A program made the position numbers and the translations under genes. From positions 1,036,837-1,100,836 of the forward strand of contig JAINUG010000213.1 in assembly GCA_029706075.1 (NCBI GenBank): DNA of 64,000 bases, in the 5' to 3' direction. The notes below the pieces were generated by a model. The model was not told the origin of the DNA and did not search any database. It was given only the letters and a program-made list of their open reading frames with translations. This document shows positions 12,939 to 24,180 of this stretch, one piece after another (position 1 is the first letter of the stretch; the number at the start of each line of letters is the position of its first letter). Origin of the DNA: Aldrovandia affinis. Taxonomy: Eukaryota; Chordata; Actinopteri; Notacanthiformes; Halosauridae.

Positions 12939-14112
12939 ATGCAGTGCCCTCCAAGCAAAAAAGACTATAAAATAAACAATACAGGTAATGAACTATATTT
13001 TCTGCTCAAAATGTAAAAATTATATTGTTTTATACTAATACACTAATGCGCAGTTATTCATACCTGTTTTCAGTACTTTGTGCACCCTCTCCTCGCAAGG
13101 ATAACAGGACTGAGTCATCTTCTATAGTGTTTTATGAGATTGGAGAACATATTGACCATTCTTCCTTGTGTACTACCCTCTTTAATTCAGTCCACACATT
13201 TCTGATCGGGTTCATGTCTGGAGACTGAGATTGCCATTGAAAAACAGTAATTTTGTGGTCAGTTAACCTCTACCGTTGATTTTGAGGTATGCTTGGGATT
13301 ATGGTCTTGCTGAAAGATCGATTTGCAGCCAAGTTTTAGCTTCTTGGCAGAGGGAACCAGGTTTTGGGCCAAAATATCTTGGTACTTGCTGGAGTTCATG
13401 CTTCCATTGACCTGAGCATGAGCCCCAAGACCAATAGAGGCAAAACAACACCACAATGTCAAAAATCCATCACCATATTTTACTGTAGGTACGACAACCT
13501 TTTCAATACAAGTGTCCCTTCTTCCGTCTACTGCTGTGCCTGGCCAAGAAACTCAATTTTGGTCTCATCTGACCAGAACACCCGGTTCCAATCAGTTCCA
13601 ATATCGTTTAGAAAACTCCAGATGCTTATTTTTGTTGATTACCCTCAAGAGTATTTTTTTCTGCCAACCCTTCCAAAATGCCTATTGGCATGAAAGTGGC
13701 TTCTGGTGGTAAATTAAGAGACTTTATGTCTGACTTGTAAAGGTCAAGAGCCTTTTGTCTAGTTTCTTCTGAAAGTTGTTTGCCTTTCCCCATGATGATG
13801 GATGACAACTGGATTTTACATGTGTTACCTTGTTTTATACCCCAGTGAAACAGGAAGCCATATTCTGTTCCCTGGGATTGAGATAACTTTTTTTTAAAAC
13901 ATGTTAATGTGGATTAATGTTTTTGGATCTATTTAAAATAATTATTATGGGTGTGAATAATCGTGACTTATCTTTTTTTTTCTCAGAACTTTTATTAGTA
14001 TAAAATAATATAATATTTTTCAGCATACAATATAGCTCATCTGTATTGTTTATTTTAAGCAGCCTTCTTTGTTCATCTTTATCAAGGGTGTAAATGATTG
14101 AAGGGTACTGTA
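12939..14112 (-). mobile_element. Tc1/mariner-like DNA transposon, decayed
   Basis: Long inverted ends: GCAGTGCCCTCCAAGCAAAA with AAAATAAACAATACAG inward at the left, and the complement of TACAGTACCCTTCAATCATT with AAAATAAACAATACAG inward at the right. On the minus strand are transposase pieces: an N-terminal start with MGKGKQLSEETRQKALDLYK (about 13626-13793) and a C-terminal block with GSMNSSKYQDILAQNL and FQQDHNPKHTSKST (13259-13462), the catalytic-domain region of Tc1 transposases. Frame breaks show it is inactive. Confidence 0.85.
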
Positions 14113-15727
14113 CATTGAGGCATCATACATTTTGGGGAATTCTGACTGGAAGGATTATTACTTCCTCCATCTTGAACAGAAATTTCTTGTGACGATATGA
14201 CCCTCCTCCCTTCATGCGATTGGATTGTGCTGTGGCTTGTTAAAGTGATTTGCGAATTAAATTATTAATCAACTTGTTCGCCAGCGACACGGGCAGAATT
14301 GCACCTTCGCCCCCCCTTCTCTCCACTGAAAATGAAAGACTTCGGCTAGAGCGCTGCGGGAATGTCGCCTTTGGTGCAAATCAGCCATGAGGGCTTTCAT
14401 CTGCCAGGACAGGGACCGGCGGTGGGGAATTCGACATGTACACACAAGGATTCCAATAAGAATGCAAAGTATGCCACATCTACCCCGGCAGGAGCTCGAA
14501 CAAAACGGGGGACGTGCTGCTCTGTCAAAACACGAGGGAGGGGCGGACTGCGGCTGGATTTGCAGACAAGCTGGGATAGCTTAATGCCGCTTGGCTTCCT
14601 TAAAAAAACGACTAAAAAAACGACTAAAAAAAAACACAGTGGGATATGAATGTGGGCTGCTTGACAGAACAGGTCGGTCTAGATGGTGGCAATAAAATAA
14701 CGTGATGGTTAACCTTCTCCTCTGCGCATTAACTGCCTGTTCAGAGGCTGTGGGAGCTTGTGACGGGAGGGGGCAGGTTTGTCCTGGAGAGAGGGAGCGG
14801 GTGGGGGGTGATTAGAGCAAGCCCCAGTGTCAGCGGCAGCCCTGGGTAAATAATGACCGTGTTTACCGCGAGGCTTTTGCACATCATTCCACAACGAATC
14901 TCACCTTCATGGACTTTTGTGACAATTACACGCGTTCTCTGGGACTGGGGAGGAGAACGGAGCTGTGCACAACTGCAGGAAGCAGTTCTCTGTAAATGTG
15001 GGAATTTAGGGAACACGGGAACTGTATTAGTTACGCGCGGGAGATCAGAAATGCGACGCTCCAGAAGTGCCTTGCAGTTCATGCAACAGAAGGGGCAAGC
15101 TCCACGCCGTGGCTCGACGCCGTGACCGTAATGTACCGCCGTGTCCTTGCCCGTTTTCCCAGGCCGCGGCATTACCACGGCAACAAAAACAGAAGCGGCC
15201 TTTTCGACCCATTTCCCATCCTGTCTGACCTCGTCTCTGTAGCGGAGAGCAAGGGGCGCAGAGCCAGCAATAAAAGATTTATTCGCCTGCTGACAGGGGC
15301 CCAGCCGTGCTCCAACAGAGGGTCTTTTCTCTCTACGCGTCCCACTTCCTCCCCCAACGGGTCGGAGGTCTGACACACTGACCAACATCTCTGCGGCCTG
15401 AAACCGGAGAACGGGCTTAAGGGCCAGAGTACGGCAGCTCCCTCAGCACCCACCCCTGGCACACGTGCCTCTTCCACCACAGACAATTACTCCAAGGGGA
15501 TTACCCCCAAACTCAGGGTGCCACCACAGCTTGCCTCTTTGTTTTCCCTTTGCTTACGGGCGCCGGTTTCCGCCACGAGCGGGCCCGGGTTCACCGTTCA
15601 TCGCCGGACACCGTTTCTTCTAAACTGGTGAAAATTCGGCGGCCCTGCCCCTGTCCTCTGCTTCGGGTTCCATCCGTCTGTTCCTCCTTTGTCGACTGGG
15701 CACTTGGCTGGCAGCTTGGCTCCCCTT

Positions 15728-16032
15728 GTTCTCCCCGTAGTCCGGTTTTTGTTAACTTAGGGACATAGTTGCTTAGTTTTACACGTCTACTTGTTTGTAT
15801 TGTATTAGGCTTAGGCATTATTTCCTGCATTTGAGTGCTTTACTGCTACCTCTGAATTGTGGCTACAGATTTACCTACAGGGTCCTAGTTTAACTATGTG
15901 GTTGCTCCTAGCACCCAGGAATTGTACTTCCCACTAGGGTGGCTTTCAGCTAAACTGTTCTTGACTACGGTTAACACTTTGTTGTACGTCGCTCTGGATA
16001 AGAGCGTCTGCCAAATGCCTGTAATGTAATGT
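15728..16032 (+). mobile_element. LINE-tail-like element, longest plus-strand copy
   Basis: Starts CTCCCCGTAGTCCGGTTTTT and ends TCGCTCTGGATAAGAGCGTC, TGCCAAATGCCTGTAATGTA. This is the opposite orientation of the copies at 48659 and 61961. No tRNA-like head. The GC-rich sequence before it (15550-15727) may belong to the same element but cannot be confirmed without another copy. Confidence 0.7.
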
Positions 16033-16534
16033 TCTGGAGCCCCGGTGAGCTGCGGGGAAACCCTTCCAATGAGCTCGGCGCCCTCAGAGCAGGGCGAAGA
16101 TCCGGCAGTGTGGAGTGCCCTAACGCAGTAAACCACGGCTCTCAAAGGTCGGCTCGGTCACGCACACAGCCATCTCTCTTGATAATCACCCGGGCACGTC
16201 CAAACGGACACGGCAGCCCTTAAGGAGACAAAAGCCGTCCCGAGTATTGATCCCAGGGGCCGTCGGTATCCAGCGCAGCGCAGCGCAGAGAGGCGACGAC
16301 AAAGGCGGCGGCTCATTGGGCGCGACTAATTCACTTTGCAAATAGTCGGGCCGTAAATCAGCTTCACTGCTGGCTTAACGCACATGGCTTAATTAGTCTG
16401 CTCCGCGTACGTTCCCAACTCCGGCGTCTCGGTGCGTGAGGTTTATCAGCCACGCCCGTCTGATCTGAGCTCTGAGGAGCCAGCCACGTCCGAAGCCAAA
16501 GCGGGAATACGGCGAATCCACCGGAGCGCCTTGT

Positions 16535-16624
16535 GCAGGCCAGCGGATGCCTCCAGAGGATATAAAATGACGCGGGTGATTCTTTGCAGGCCAGCGGATG
16601 CTGTGCAGAGGATATAAATATGAC
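16535..16624 (+). repeat. Two-copy tandem motif ending in TATAAA
   Basis: GCAGGCCAGCGGATGC, a few bases, then CAGAGGATATAAA occurs twice, about 51 bases apart. Confidence 0.8.
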
Positions 16625-16689
16625 TACCCCTGCCCTGAGTGATTGCTGAGCAACCTGAACGCAACAGCTGGGTCTGCAACAATGACTGC

Positions 16690-17160
16690 CCCTCTGCACA
16701 CAGCGTCAACCGGGTACTGCCCACTCCTGCACACAACCTACACAACTGGGGCCTGCCCGCTACTGCACACAACCACACAGCTGTAGCAGGGACCTGGACA
16801 CAACCACACACAGCCTGCAACCGTGGCACTGCAACACAACAACACAACCGTGGGACTGCCCACTCCTGCACACAGCCATGCACACAACCGAGGGACTGCC
16901 CACTCCTGCACACAGCCACACACACACACCGGGGACTGCCCACAGCCTGCACACACTGTCCACTCCCACACAGCCATACACAATCGAGGACTGCCTGCAC
17001 ACAACCATACACAATCGAGGGACAACCACACACAACCACACACAACCATGGGACTGCCCACACCTACACACAACCACACACAACCGGGACTGCCCACTCC
17101 AGCACACAACCACACACAGCCATACACACCAGGGGACTGTCCACTGCCACACAAAACCTA
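16690..17160 (+). repeat. Degenerate CACACAACC / GGGACTGCCCACTCCTG tandem array
   Basis: Imperfect units built from GGGACTGCCCACTCCTGCAC followed by ACAACCACACACAACC. Unit length varies. The histidine/threonine-rich ORFs crossing it are artefacts. Confidence 0.85.
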
Positions 17161-18578
17161 AGGGCACTTGCAGTTCTTCAGCCAAAATTGTTGTATTTGT
17201 ATCTTCTTGTGTCCTTGCATAAGATTGAGTTCACAGAACTCGGATTCAGAGAAAATGTCCACCACAGCATTGGTTATAAATTACGCAGCATGGATGCGAA
17301 CACCGGAAAAACGAAACCCCGTCTTCTCCCTGGCAAGGAGAGAAACACCCTGTAGGCTGCCCCTGCTGCTCATCCTGATCGATAATGTGCAACTGATATA
17401 CCGCAGCGGAGTCCCTACGTTATCAAGCCGGGTCTGTCACAACGGCCGAGACGAGATTGATCGTGTCAAAAACTAGGTGCACCGAACTCCACATTTCCAT
17501 GCGTAAAGGATTCTGATATCCTCTGGTGGCAGTCAGACCTCATACATACTAATGAGTACATAATGAGCCTTTCAAACTTGCCTTCTCAGGACACAGTACC
17601 CCCATCATACACTGCTACATCTACCTGTGTCAATCTGACCAATATTTTTTACCATAACGAATACCATAAATCCTCTGTTTCATTTTTATGGATTAAAAGA
17701 CTTTTGAATTGTACATTGAGCCTTCGCCTTGTTTTGGGATATTCCCTCTTTTTACACACAGTGTGCGGGTTCAACTTTCATTCATATATAGTGGCTATTG
17801 CAGCTTTCAAACCTACGCACCTGTGGTTACTCCTATCCGGTTGGCGCGGCTTCACCTCTCTACAATTACCATAACCAATGCCAGTGTAAAAGTGTATATT
17901 AAAAACGATCAATACAACTGAATAAATAATTAAAGCCACAACTCAATCGGTACATTGTGCCAGTTGTGAGGTCAACACAAGCGAGCACTTCAAGACCAAT
18001 GCAATGCTATCAGTGAACAACTACCAAAAGCGCCAGGAGATTATTATAATGGCCTTTTCTAGCAATGCAACTTCGGCCACAGTGCTAATAGACATTAACA
18101 CTACAGGCGTTCACATTGTGAAGAGCAGTCAATGGACTTCACCGCAGCTGTCAACCAAGAGCCTGACTGCATCCTTTCACACACTGGTATATTTACATCT
18201 CCAGACCAGGCAAACACAATTACAACCCCTGTTGAGGTCTAACTAGCAGTATAGCGTAAACTGCAACAATACCAGCATTCAGTTCATTATTTAGCTCGTT
18301 TAAAACCAGTGACCTTGGCACCATATTCTGCCCATAAACGGATTTGCTCAGCTTTACGGTTCAGGGCATCTTTTGTTTGCTAGACTTAGATTTCAAACAG
18401 GTCCAAGTTAAACCGCCACTTCTCGACTAATTAAAAACCAATCAATACATAAAGCTCTTAACTGTATTCCCAAGTAGGGCTACAAGTCTACAATAAACGA
18501 AATTGTCGACAGTGGCCTACCCCTCATCCTCCCTCAATATATAGAAGCTAGTTCACCAGCCAACATAATAATATAATA

Positions 18579-18641
18579 TATGCCATTTAGCAGACGCTTT
18601 TATCCAAAGCGACTTACAGTAGTGAATGCATTTACATTTTT
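18579..18641 (-). mobile_element. SINE 3' tail fragment
   Basis: TATGCCATTTAGCAGACGCT, TTTATCCAAAGCGACTTACA, GTAGTGAATGCATTTACATT: tail of the GGCTCAG-headed family without the head. Confidence 0.7.
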
Positions 18642-19397
18642 CAGCTTTCACGCTACGAGAACAGAACATCCACAAATTTGTATCGACGCCCTTGTTCGCT
18701 TGGTGGCTGCGGACAACTGAAGACGGAGGAACTGGGACAGAGAACCAGTAGCATCGGCGCAGCTCACGTTTGCGAACCAATGCAGACGGTAAGGAGTGGG
18801 CGGTGGAGAGGGAGAGGGAGAGGGTGAGACAGGGAGGGTGAGAGACAGAGGGAGAGGGCGTTGGAGCTGCAGATGACACTTCCCATTCATGGCCAGGTGA
18901 TGCGACAGAAAGGCTGCAGCCTACTGCCTGCACATTATCTGGCTGAGGGTAACGCAAGTTGGCCAACTTGTAACATTATGCCGAGCGCAACCGTAATCGT
19001 ACAAAATCGGCAATTTATTATCGCTAAGCCAGTGAGCTAATTAGATGGATGACCTTACAATATTTAACAGTGCCTGTTAGATGTATTGCACAGCTCTCTA
19101 GTAGCATTTGGCTAGCTATCTATACTATTAAGCTATTGTATTTATGCAAACCAGCGTCTGAATATACGAAGAACAAACATGCCCTGACTGTGCTATGCCA
19201 GATAGGTTGCTGCTGTTGCCGGCCACGATCGCCCCTCGTGTATATGCAGCAAAAGTGTATGTAGCTAGTTCGCTAGCTAAATGTTAACGTCTCCCAATCG
19301 ACCTAACGTTACAATGAGCAAGCATCAGTTTCTCATTTCAAATTACGTGCCGGCTGTCACCAATTACAACAATGAATTAAAAAGCCGCAGTACTTAC

Positions 19398-19498
19398 ATC
19401 TGAAGCATGATCTCGTTCAAATAGATGCCGTCCACCAGGTCGACGTATTCCGAAAGTTTGTTGCCACCTTTTCCACCGAATTTCCCGAATGTCTTGAC
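19398..19498 (-). CDS. CCDC88A: CCDC88A (girdin) coding exon 2
   Basis: Second coding exon, 101 nt. The minus strand has a TTTGTAG acceptor, then codons [20 protein letters not shown] and [13 protein letters not shown] plus two bases, and a GTAAGT donor. The protein corresponds to the girdin segment VKTFG...LDEYVALVDGVFLNQVMLQ, part of the N-terminal Hook-like domain that binds microtubules or partners in this family. It joins exon 1 in phase 0 and exon 3 in phase 2 across a 13 kb intron. Confidence 0.93.
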
Positions 19499-19606
19499 CT
19501 ACAAACACACACAAGTGTAACGATCGTTGTATTAACATAGCTATCAATTGTGCATGGCCGTGAATGATCAATGTCAACCAAATAATGTTAACGTCTTTGC
19601 GCTTAC

Positions 19607-19669
19607 CCAAGTGACCAACGGGGTCACCATGAACTGCTCCAACAAAGGTGTAAATACTTCGCAATCCAT
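19607..19669 (-). CDS. CCDC88A: CCDC88A (girdin) coding exon 1 with start codon
   Basis: First coding exon, 21 codons: MDCEVFTPLLEQFMVTPLVT plus W, then GTAAGC. It matches the girdin N-terminus (MENEIFTPLLEQF...PLVTW) position for position. The start is chosen because this ATG gives the family N-terminus and has a good context (A at -3, G at +4). Just upstream on the minus strand is CGCCATCTCAA, which resembles an inverted YY1 site, a common feature of TATA-less starts; its role is inferred. The 5' UTR and promoter must lie in 19670-20700. The gene is divergent from PNPT1, whose start codon lies 10.6 kb away. Confidence 0.92.
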
Positions 19670-22300
19670 TTTGGGTTTGAGATGGCGATAATCCCAGAAA
19701 ATGTCAAAATAAGGTATATCCTTTGGTGTTTGAAGGCTCTCTGTTCTGCCCAGTAAATGTCACAGCCTTTGAGTGGTGCTGCTCATGTATTTGAATTAAT
19801 GCTACAGACACTCATTTCCGAGTATAAATAATACAAATATTTAGAAAGCCAGCAACGTTTCAAGCAAAGCGCCGCAATAAGGAGCACTAGGTAATTAGCT
19901 ATAGCTAGCTAACAAGATAGCTAGCTGCTAGCTAGCTACATTTCTTGACATGATCAAGGAATGCAGTTGTTGGATTTTGCATTGTTCAAAAATCCGTTTT
20001 TTCCTGTCTTCGGCTAGCTAGTCAGCGAGCAAGCACACACAGCCAGTTGGCTTGCCAACTAAAGACAGAGAAATGACATAAATTCAGCCAAAACAGCAAT
20101 TAATTCCCACGTCTTGTCTGTTCTGGAACACAATGCTTCATAATGTCGAAGATACAAAAGACCGGGATCAATAAATTGATTTTTTCTCTTTTAAATGGAA
20201 GAATCCTTTTCGTATCCAAAAAAGATAAAAATAGATGGGTCACTTCTTTAAATTGAAAAAATAACGAGCTGACTTTCCAAAATGTTAGCTAGCTGGGTAA
20301 AGATTTCGTTCACGTACAAAATATGCAATGCGATTGCTTCACTAGCTAAACTAACTAGTATATTCACGATTCCACAGGAATGCCCTCATCCTTGGCTTCT
20401 CACTCCGGCTGCCAAGTAACTAACGGCCGCACGGTGACTGAGAAAGCCGTGGAGCCTAAGCACCGCCTCTCCTCCACCCCATACCGCCTCCAACCCTTCA
20501 GCGCACTGATTTACCCGTGTCTGCCTCCACCAACCTAAAAAGGATTGCGCTTCAGATTGAAGAAAAAATATAGTGCCCTGTAACGTTACCCGATTCCCCA
20601 AATGCGTTTGCAGGGCGACGGCGCGATCAATTCGTCCCTTAACCATCTTTTTAAAATAAACAGCTGCTGTTGGCTTGATTTGTTTGATGTTTTCGTGTAT
20701 TTCTTAAATGGAATATAGGAAAAATAAACCATGCAATGATTATACTGTAATTAATTCATATTTATATTATTCTTATTATTGTAATTGTTTAATTATGATT
20801 TGGGAATGTACGTATTTACCTCTCATAGCAGTATTTTAGTTGACACATAGCTGTTAATGCTTCAGTCGGATGTGACTGATAGTTGCTGTCATTACGCGCG
20901 AGGTACAACAGTGCCACCTTCAGTTTGTTTTGTGACCTGGAGATAACAATGCGAACCATTTTCAACATTTTATTTCTCGGTTCTTGGATAGTTTCTGAGA
21001 CAATAGGGCAGAGCTTCATTATAGAGGTATTAATTTGTAGAACAGCGGCTTATATTTATACTCTGCATTTTTCAATTATGTCAGTGTGCTCTGGACTGAG
21101 GAATAAACGTTGACGGAACTGTTTTTAGTCAGCTTGGAATGTGTTCTCTGCTGGAGATTTACCAAACAAATATAATTGAGTGGGGGTTCGGCCCTTCTGT
21201 ACTTAAAGATGCATTTACCCATTGTTTCATTACAGTGTCTACTGAAGTGCTACACACCATAATGTGTGATTCAGTTAAAAAAATGTAATTAAATGTTTAG
21301 GAAAAAAAGAAAATGAAAATGAAAACTTTATAAAGACTATTGCAATACATCTCAAAACAACAGGTACAGTAGCCTATATTTAGTATTTAGTATGCAGAGT
21401 GGATGGTTGATGGTTAATTTAGTGAGACGTGTGGGTGCACACACGCTTTGATCGTGAGCTGAAATGTAAGGCAGAAATACATCCTCAACATTTTGCTCAA
21501 GGGCTCCTTGACTGGGCAGTGTGGAATACAGTCTGAGGGGTCTTCACGCTTGACCGCAGCTTGGACAACAGGATCAATAGAGTGCAGCAGATGGGAATTT
21601 GCACTGGAACACTGAGCGCCTATAATACCCAACCATCTGGATAAGTGCACACGTACAACTATGATAGACGCTTAGCTTTTATTCACAACTGAGAACTTAT
21701 TTTAAGCACATCTATTTATTTATTTACTCATTTAGTAGTTTATGTGAGAAAATGGAGCAGTTTTATACATACATTTCACACTTATTTTACACGAGTGTTC
21801 TCAAGTGCCCTGGAGTCCTTATCCAAATGTATACACATTTAATAAATGATAAATAATGTACTGGATGATACTGAATATAAGCTTCTTGCAGCAATTCTCT
21901 AGGACACATCATTATGTTGCCCGATTAAATTAATGTTGTTTTTACTATCAAGCATGCCGTTCAGATTAAATTAGAAAAGTAGCTACTATCTGGGGGCTCT
22001 TGGGTAGTCTTGTCCAGTTGAAGCTCTGACTCTGGGTGCAGTGTCCCGCCCCGCTGGCCTGGAATGGGGTCCCGACTGTGCCACTGTCACCCAAGGCCAG
22101 GAGCCCTGCAGACGGGCACAGTTGGCAGGGCATTTCCCGCCTCCTCTGGTCAATCGGGCACCTGCGGTCTGGCTGGCCAGCTACACTCCTCTCACACAGA
22201 CCAATGTCTGCCCTCTCCGCCTGTGGAGTGGGTCCGGGCGCCGGCGAGATACTGTACTCAGCAATGCAAGACGCACTTAAGAGCAATCCTCATATTCTAC

Positions 22301-22490
22301 CTACATTTACCTACAGGGTCCTAGCTTAACTATGTGGTTGCTCCTAGCACCTGGAACTGTACTTCCCGCTAGGGTGGCTTTCAGCTAAACTGTTCTTGAC
22401 TACGGTTAACACTTTGTTGTACGTCGCTCTGGATAAGAGCGTCTGCCAAATGCCTGTAATGTGATGTAATGTAATGTAATGTAATGTAAT
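22301..22490 (+). mobile_element. LINE-tail-like element
   Basis: CTACAGGGTCCTAGCTTAAC, TATGTGGTTGCTCCTAGCAC, GACTACGGTTAACACTTTGT, TCGCTCTGGATAAGAGCGTC, then a (TGTAA)n end. Plus orientation like 15728. Confidence 0.75.
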
Positions 22491-22540
22491 ATTCAGCATA
22501 TGATAAAAATTTCTCATAAATTTCTCATAAATCAATTATT

Positions 22541-22592
22541 ATGATTATGATGATGATGATTATTATTGTTGTTGTTGTTGTTGTTGTTATTT

Positions 22593-22623
<31 letters not shown>

Positions 22624-22627
22624 CATC
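22541..22627 (+). repeat. Compound trinucleotide microsatellite
   Basis: (GAT)n, (TTG)n and (TTA)n runs in succession. Confidence 0.9.
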
Positions 22628-23403
22628 GACTGTACAGTTAATAATGGTGAGGCTTTAAATTGAACTCCCCCTGTTCTTTCATGTGAGGTGAGCCGTTATG
22701 TCACATGGCATTACGGTATGTCAGATTCCTCATACCACAGTGGCGGCCAGTGGGTCTTTCCGGTTTATCATTTTCCAGCATCACTTATCACCAGAGGTTT
22801 GAGACAGCAATTCAGCAGCGGCTGCATTCCTATCTCAGCTGGAACATGGCAGGAGCAGTTAAACCGTCTCAGTCAAATTCCTGAACCTGGATTGGATCGG
22901 CCCATGTGGCCAGACACAGTATGTGAAACTCTAAAACAAATTTTTTTTCCCAAAAAAATGTAGTGCTGCTCTTTATCTGTGACTGCCTCAGCCAAACTCC
23001 TGGTTGGGTTCATTTGTGACCGGACCCCCCCCTCCCCCTCCCCAGCTCCTCTCTTGCTTGTGGGCCATTTTCTGTACAGAGACAGCGGCCTCACGTGTCT
23101 GGGCCTCACATCTGAAAGCAGTTTGTCCTGCAGGCTTTAACCGTATGTCTCATGCAGAGATCAGGGGGTGGCTGTTCCCCCCAGAGAGCCGGACTGCTTT
23201 GAACTTCTCCGCTCGGATATGTTTTTCGCTCTTAAAGGAGGAGTGGAAATGCTCAGGCCTTTCCTTTCACAAGACACTCACGGACCGATACATTCTAGAG
23301 ATCACATAGATTGTGTTCACACGAGAGCCTGATGATATTGCTTCCAATGTCAGTAGCCTTGCCCGATCATCTCAGGCATTGTAACATGATGCGCTGGAAC
23401 AGG

Positions 23404-23632
23404 CGGCAGTGTAGTGTAATGGTTAGGGAGCTGGACTTGTAACTCAGAGGTTGCAGGTTCAATTCCCAGCTGGAGCACTGCCGTTGTACCCTTGAGTAAG
23501 GTACTTAACCTGAATTGCTTCAGTAAAATATCCAGCTGTATAAATTGATTGTATGTAAAGAAATGCAAACTGTGTAATTCGCTCTGGATAAGAGCATCTG
23601 CTAAATGCCTAAAATTTAAAAATGTAAATGTA
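23404..23632 (+). mobile_element. tRNA-headed SINE, GTAGTGTAATGG family
   Basis: GGCAGTGTAGTGTAATGGTT head, GGTTCAATTCCC B box, TTGAGTAAGGTACTTAACCT body and CGCTCTGGATAAGAGCATCT tail; near full length. Confidence 0.85.
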
Positions 23633-23934
23633 ACAGGACACACACAGGCTGCTCTCTCTGCCACCTTCGCACAGCTTGTGTACGGCACAGTCGCGTGGAA
23701 GAGACCTGACCTACATAGAGAACAAACACTCTCCTCGTCCTTCCTTGCACGCTATGGAGAGGGCCTGGGAAATCAAACGTGGATTATCAAACCCTGCGCC
23801 CGCTCAGGAAAAGCCCCTGCGGCACCTTTGAGTCTGATGGCAACACAAAGGGTTAATGAGTCAGTAGGTCTACTCAGCCTCAGGTGAAACAACCTTCTCC
23901 CCTCTCCAGTTAACATCGTGAGGGGATCAGTCAG

Positions 23935-24180
23935 TTACCGGGGGGATAGGATCAGGGATGGCGGATAGCGGATAGCGAATGGCAGACTGGGGAAAGGGGA
24001 CAGGGGATAGGGGATCATGGACAGAGAATAGGGGATAGGGGATCAGGGACCGGGGATAGGGGATAGAGAATAGGGGATGGGGGATCAGGGATGGCGGATA
24101 GCAGATAGCAAATGGCGGACTGGGGAAAGGGGATGGGAGATAGGGGATCATGGACAGGGGATAGGGGGATAGAGAATAAG
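23935..24180 (+). repeat. GGGGATAGGGGATC-type G-rich tandem array
   Basis: Imperfect repeats of GGGGATAGGGGATC(A)GGGAC with GCGGATAGC variants. A longer unit of about 120 bases (from GATCAGGGATGGCGGATAGC) seems to occur twice. The closely spaced G4 runs could form quadruplexes. Confidence 0.85.

Larger units (their letters stand above)
6209..19397 (-). other. CCDC88A intron 2 (13.2 kb)
   Basis: No nested gene recognised. Contents: SINE (6345-6562), (CA)n (6774-6803), GCTAGC-rich patch (8020-8345), (GT)n(AT)n (9919-9955), GC-rich block (10530-11700) with C-rich repeats at 10567-10602 and poly-G at 10738-10757, Tc1-like element (12939-14112), LINE-tail element (15728-16032), a duplicated motif (16535-16624), a degenerate CACAACC tandem array (16690-17160) and a SINE tail (18579-18641). 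Confidence 0.65.

Noticed and set aside
14741-15388. 215-residue minus-strand ORF in CCDC88A intron 2
   Set aside because: No recognisable domain or splice context; GC-rich DNA gives long chance ORFs.
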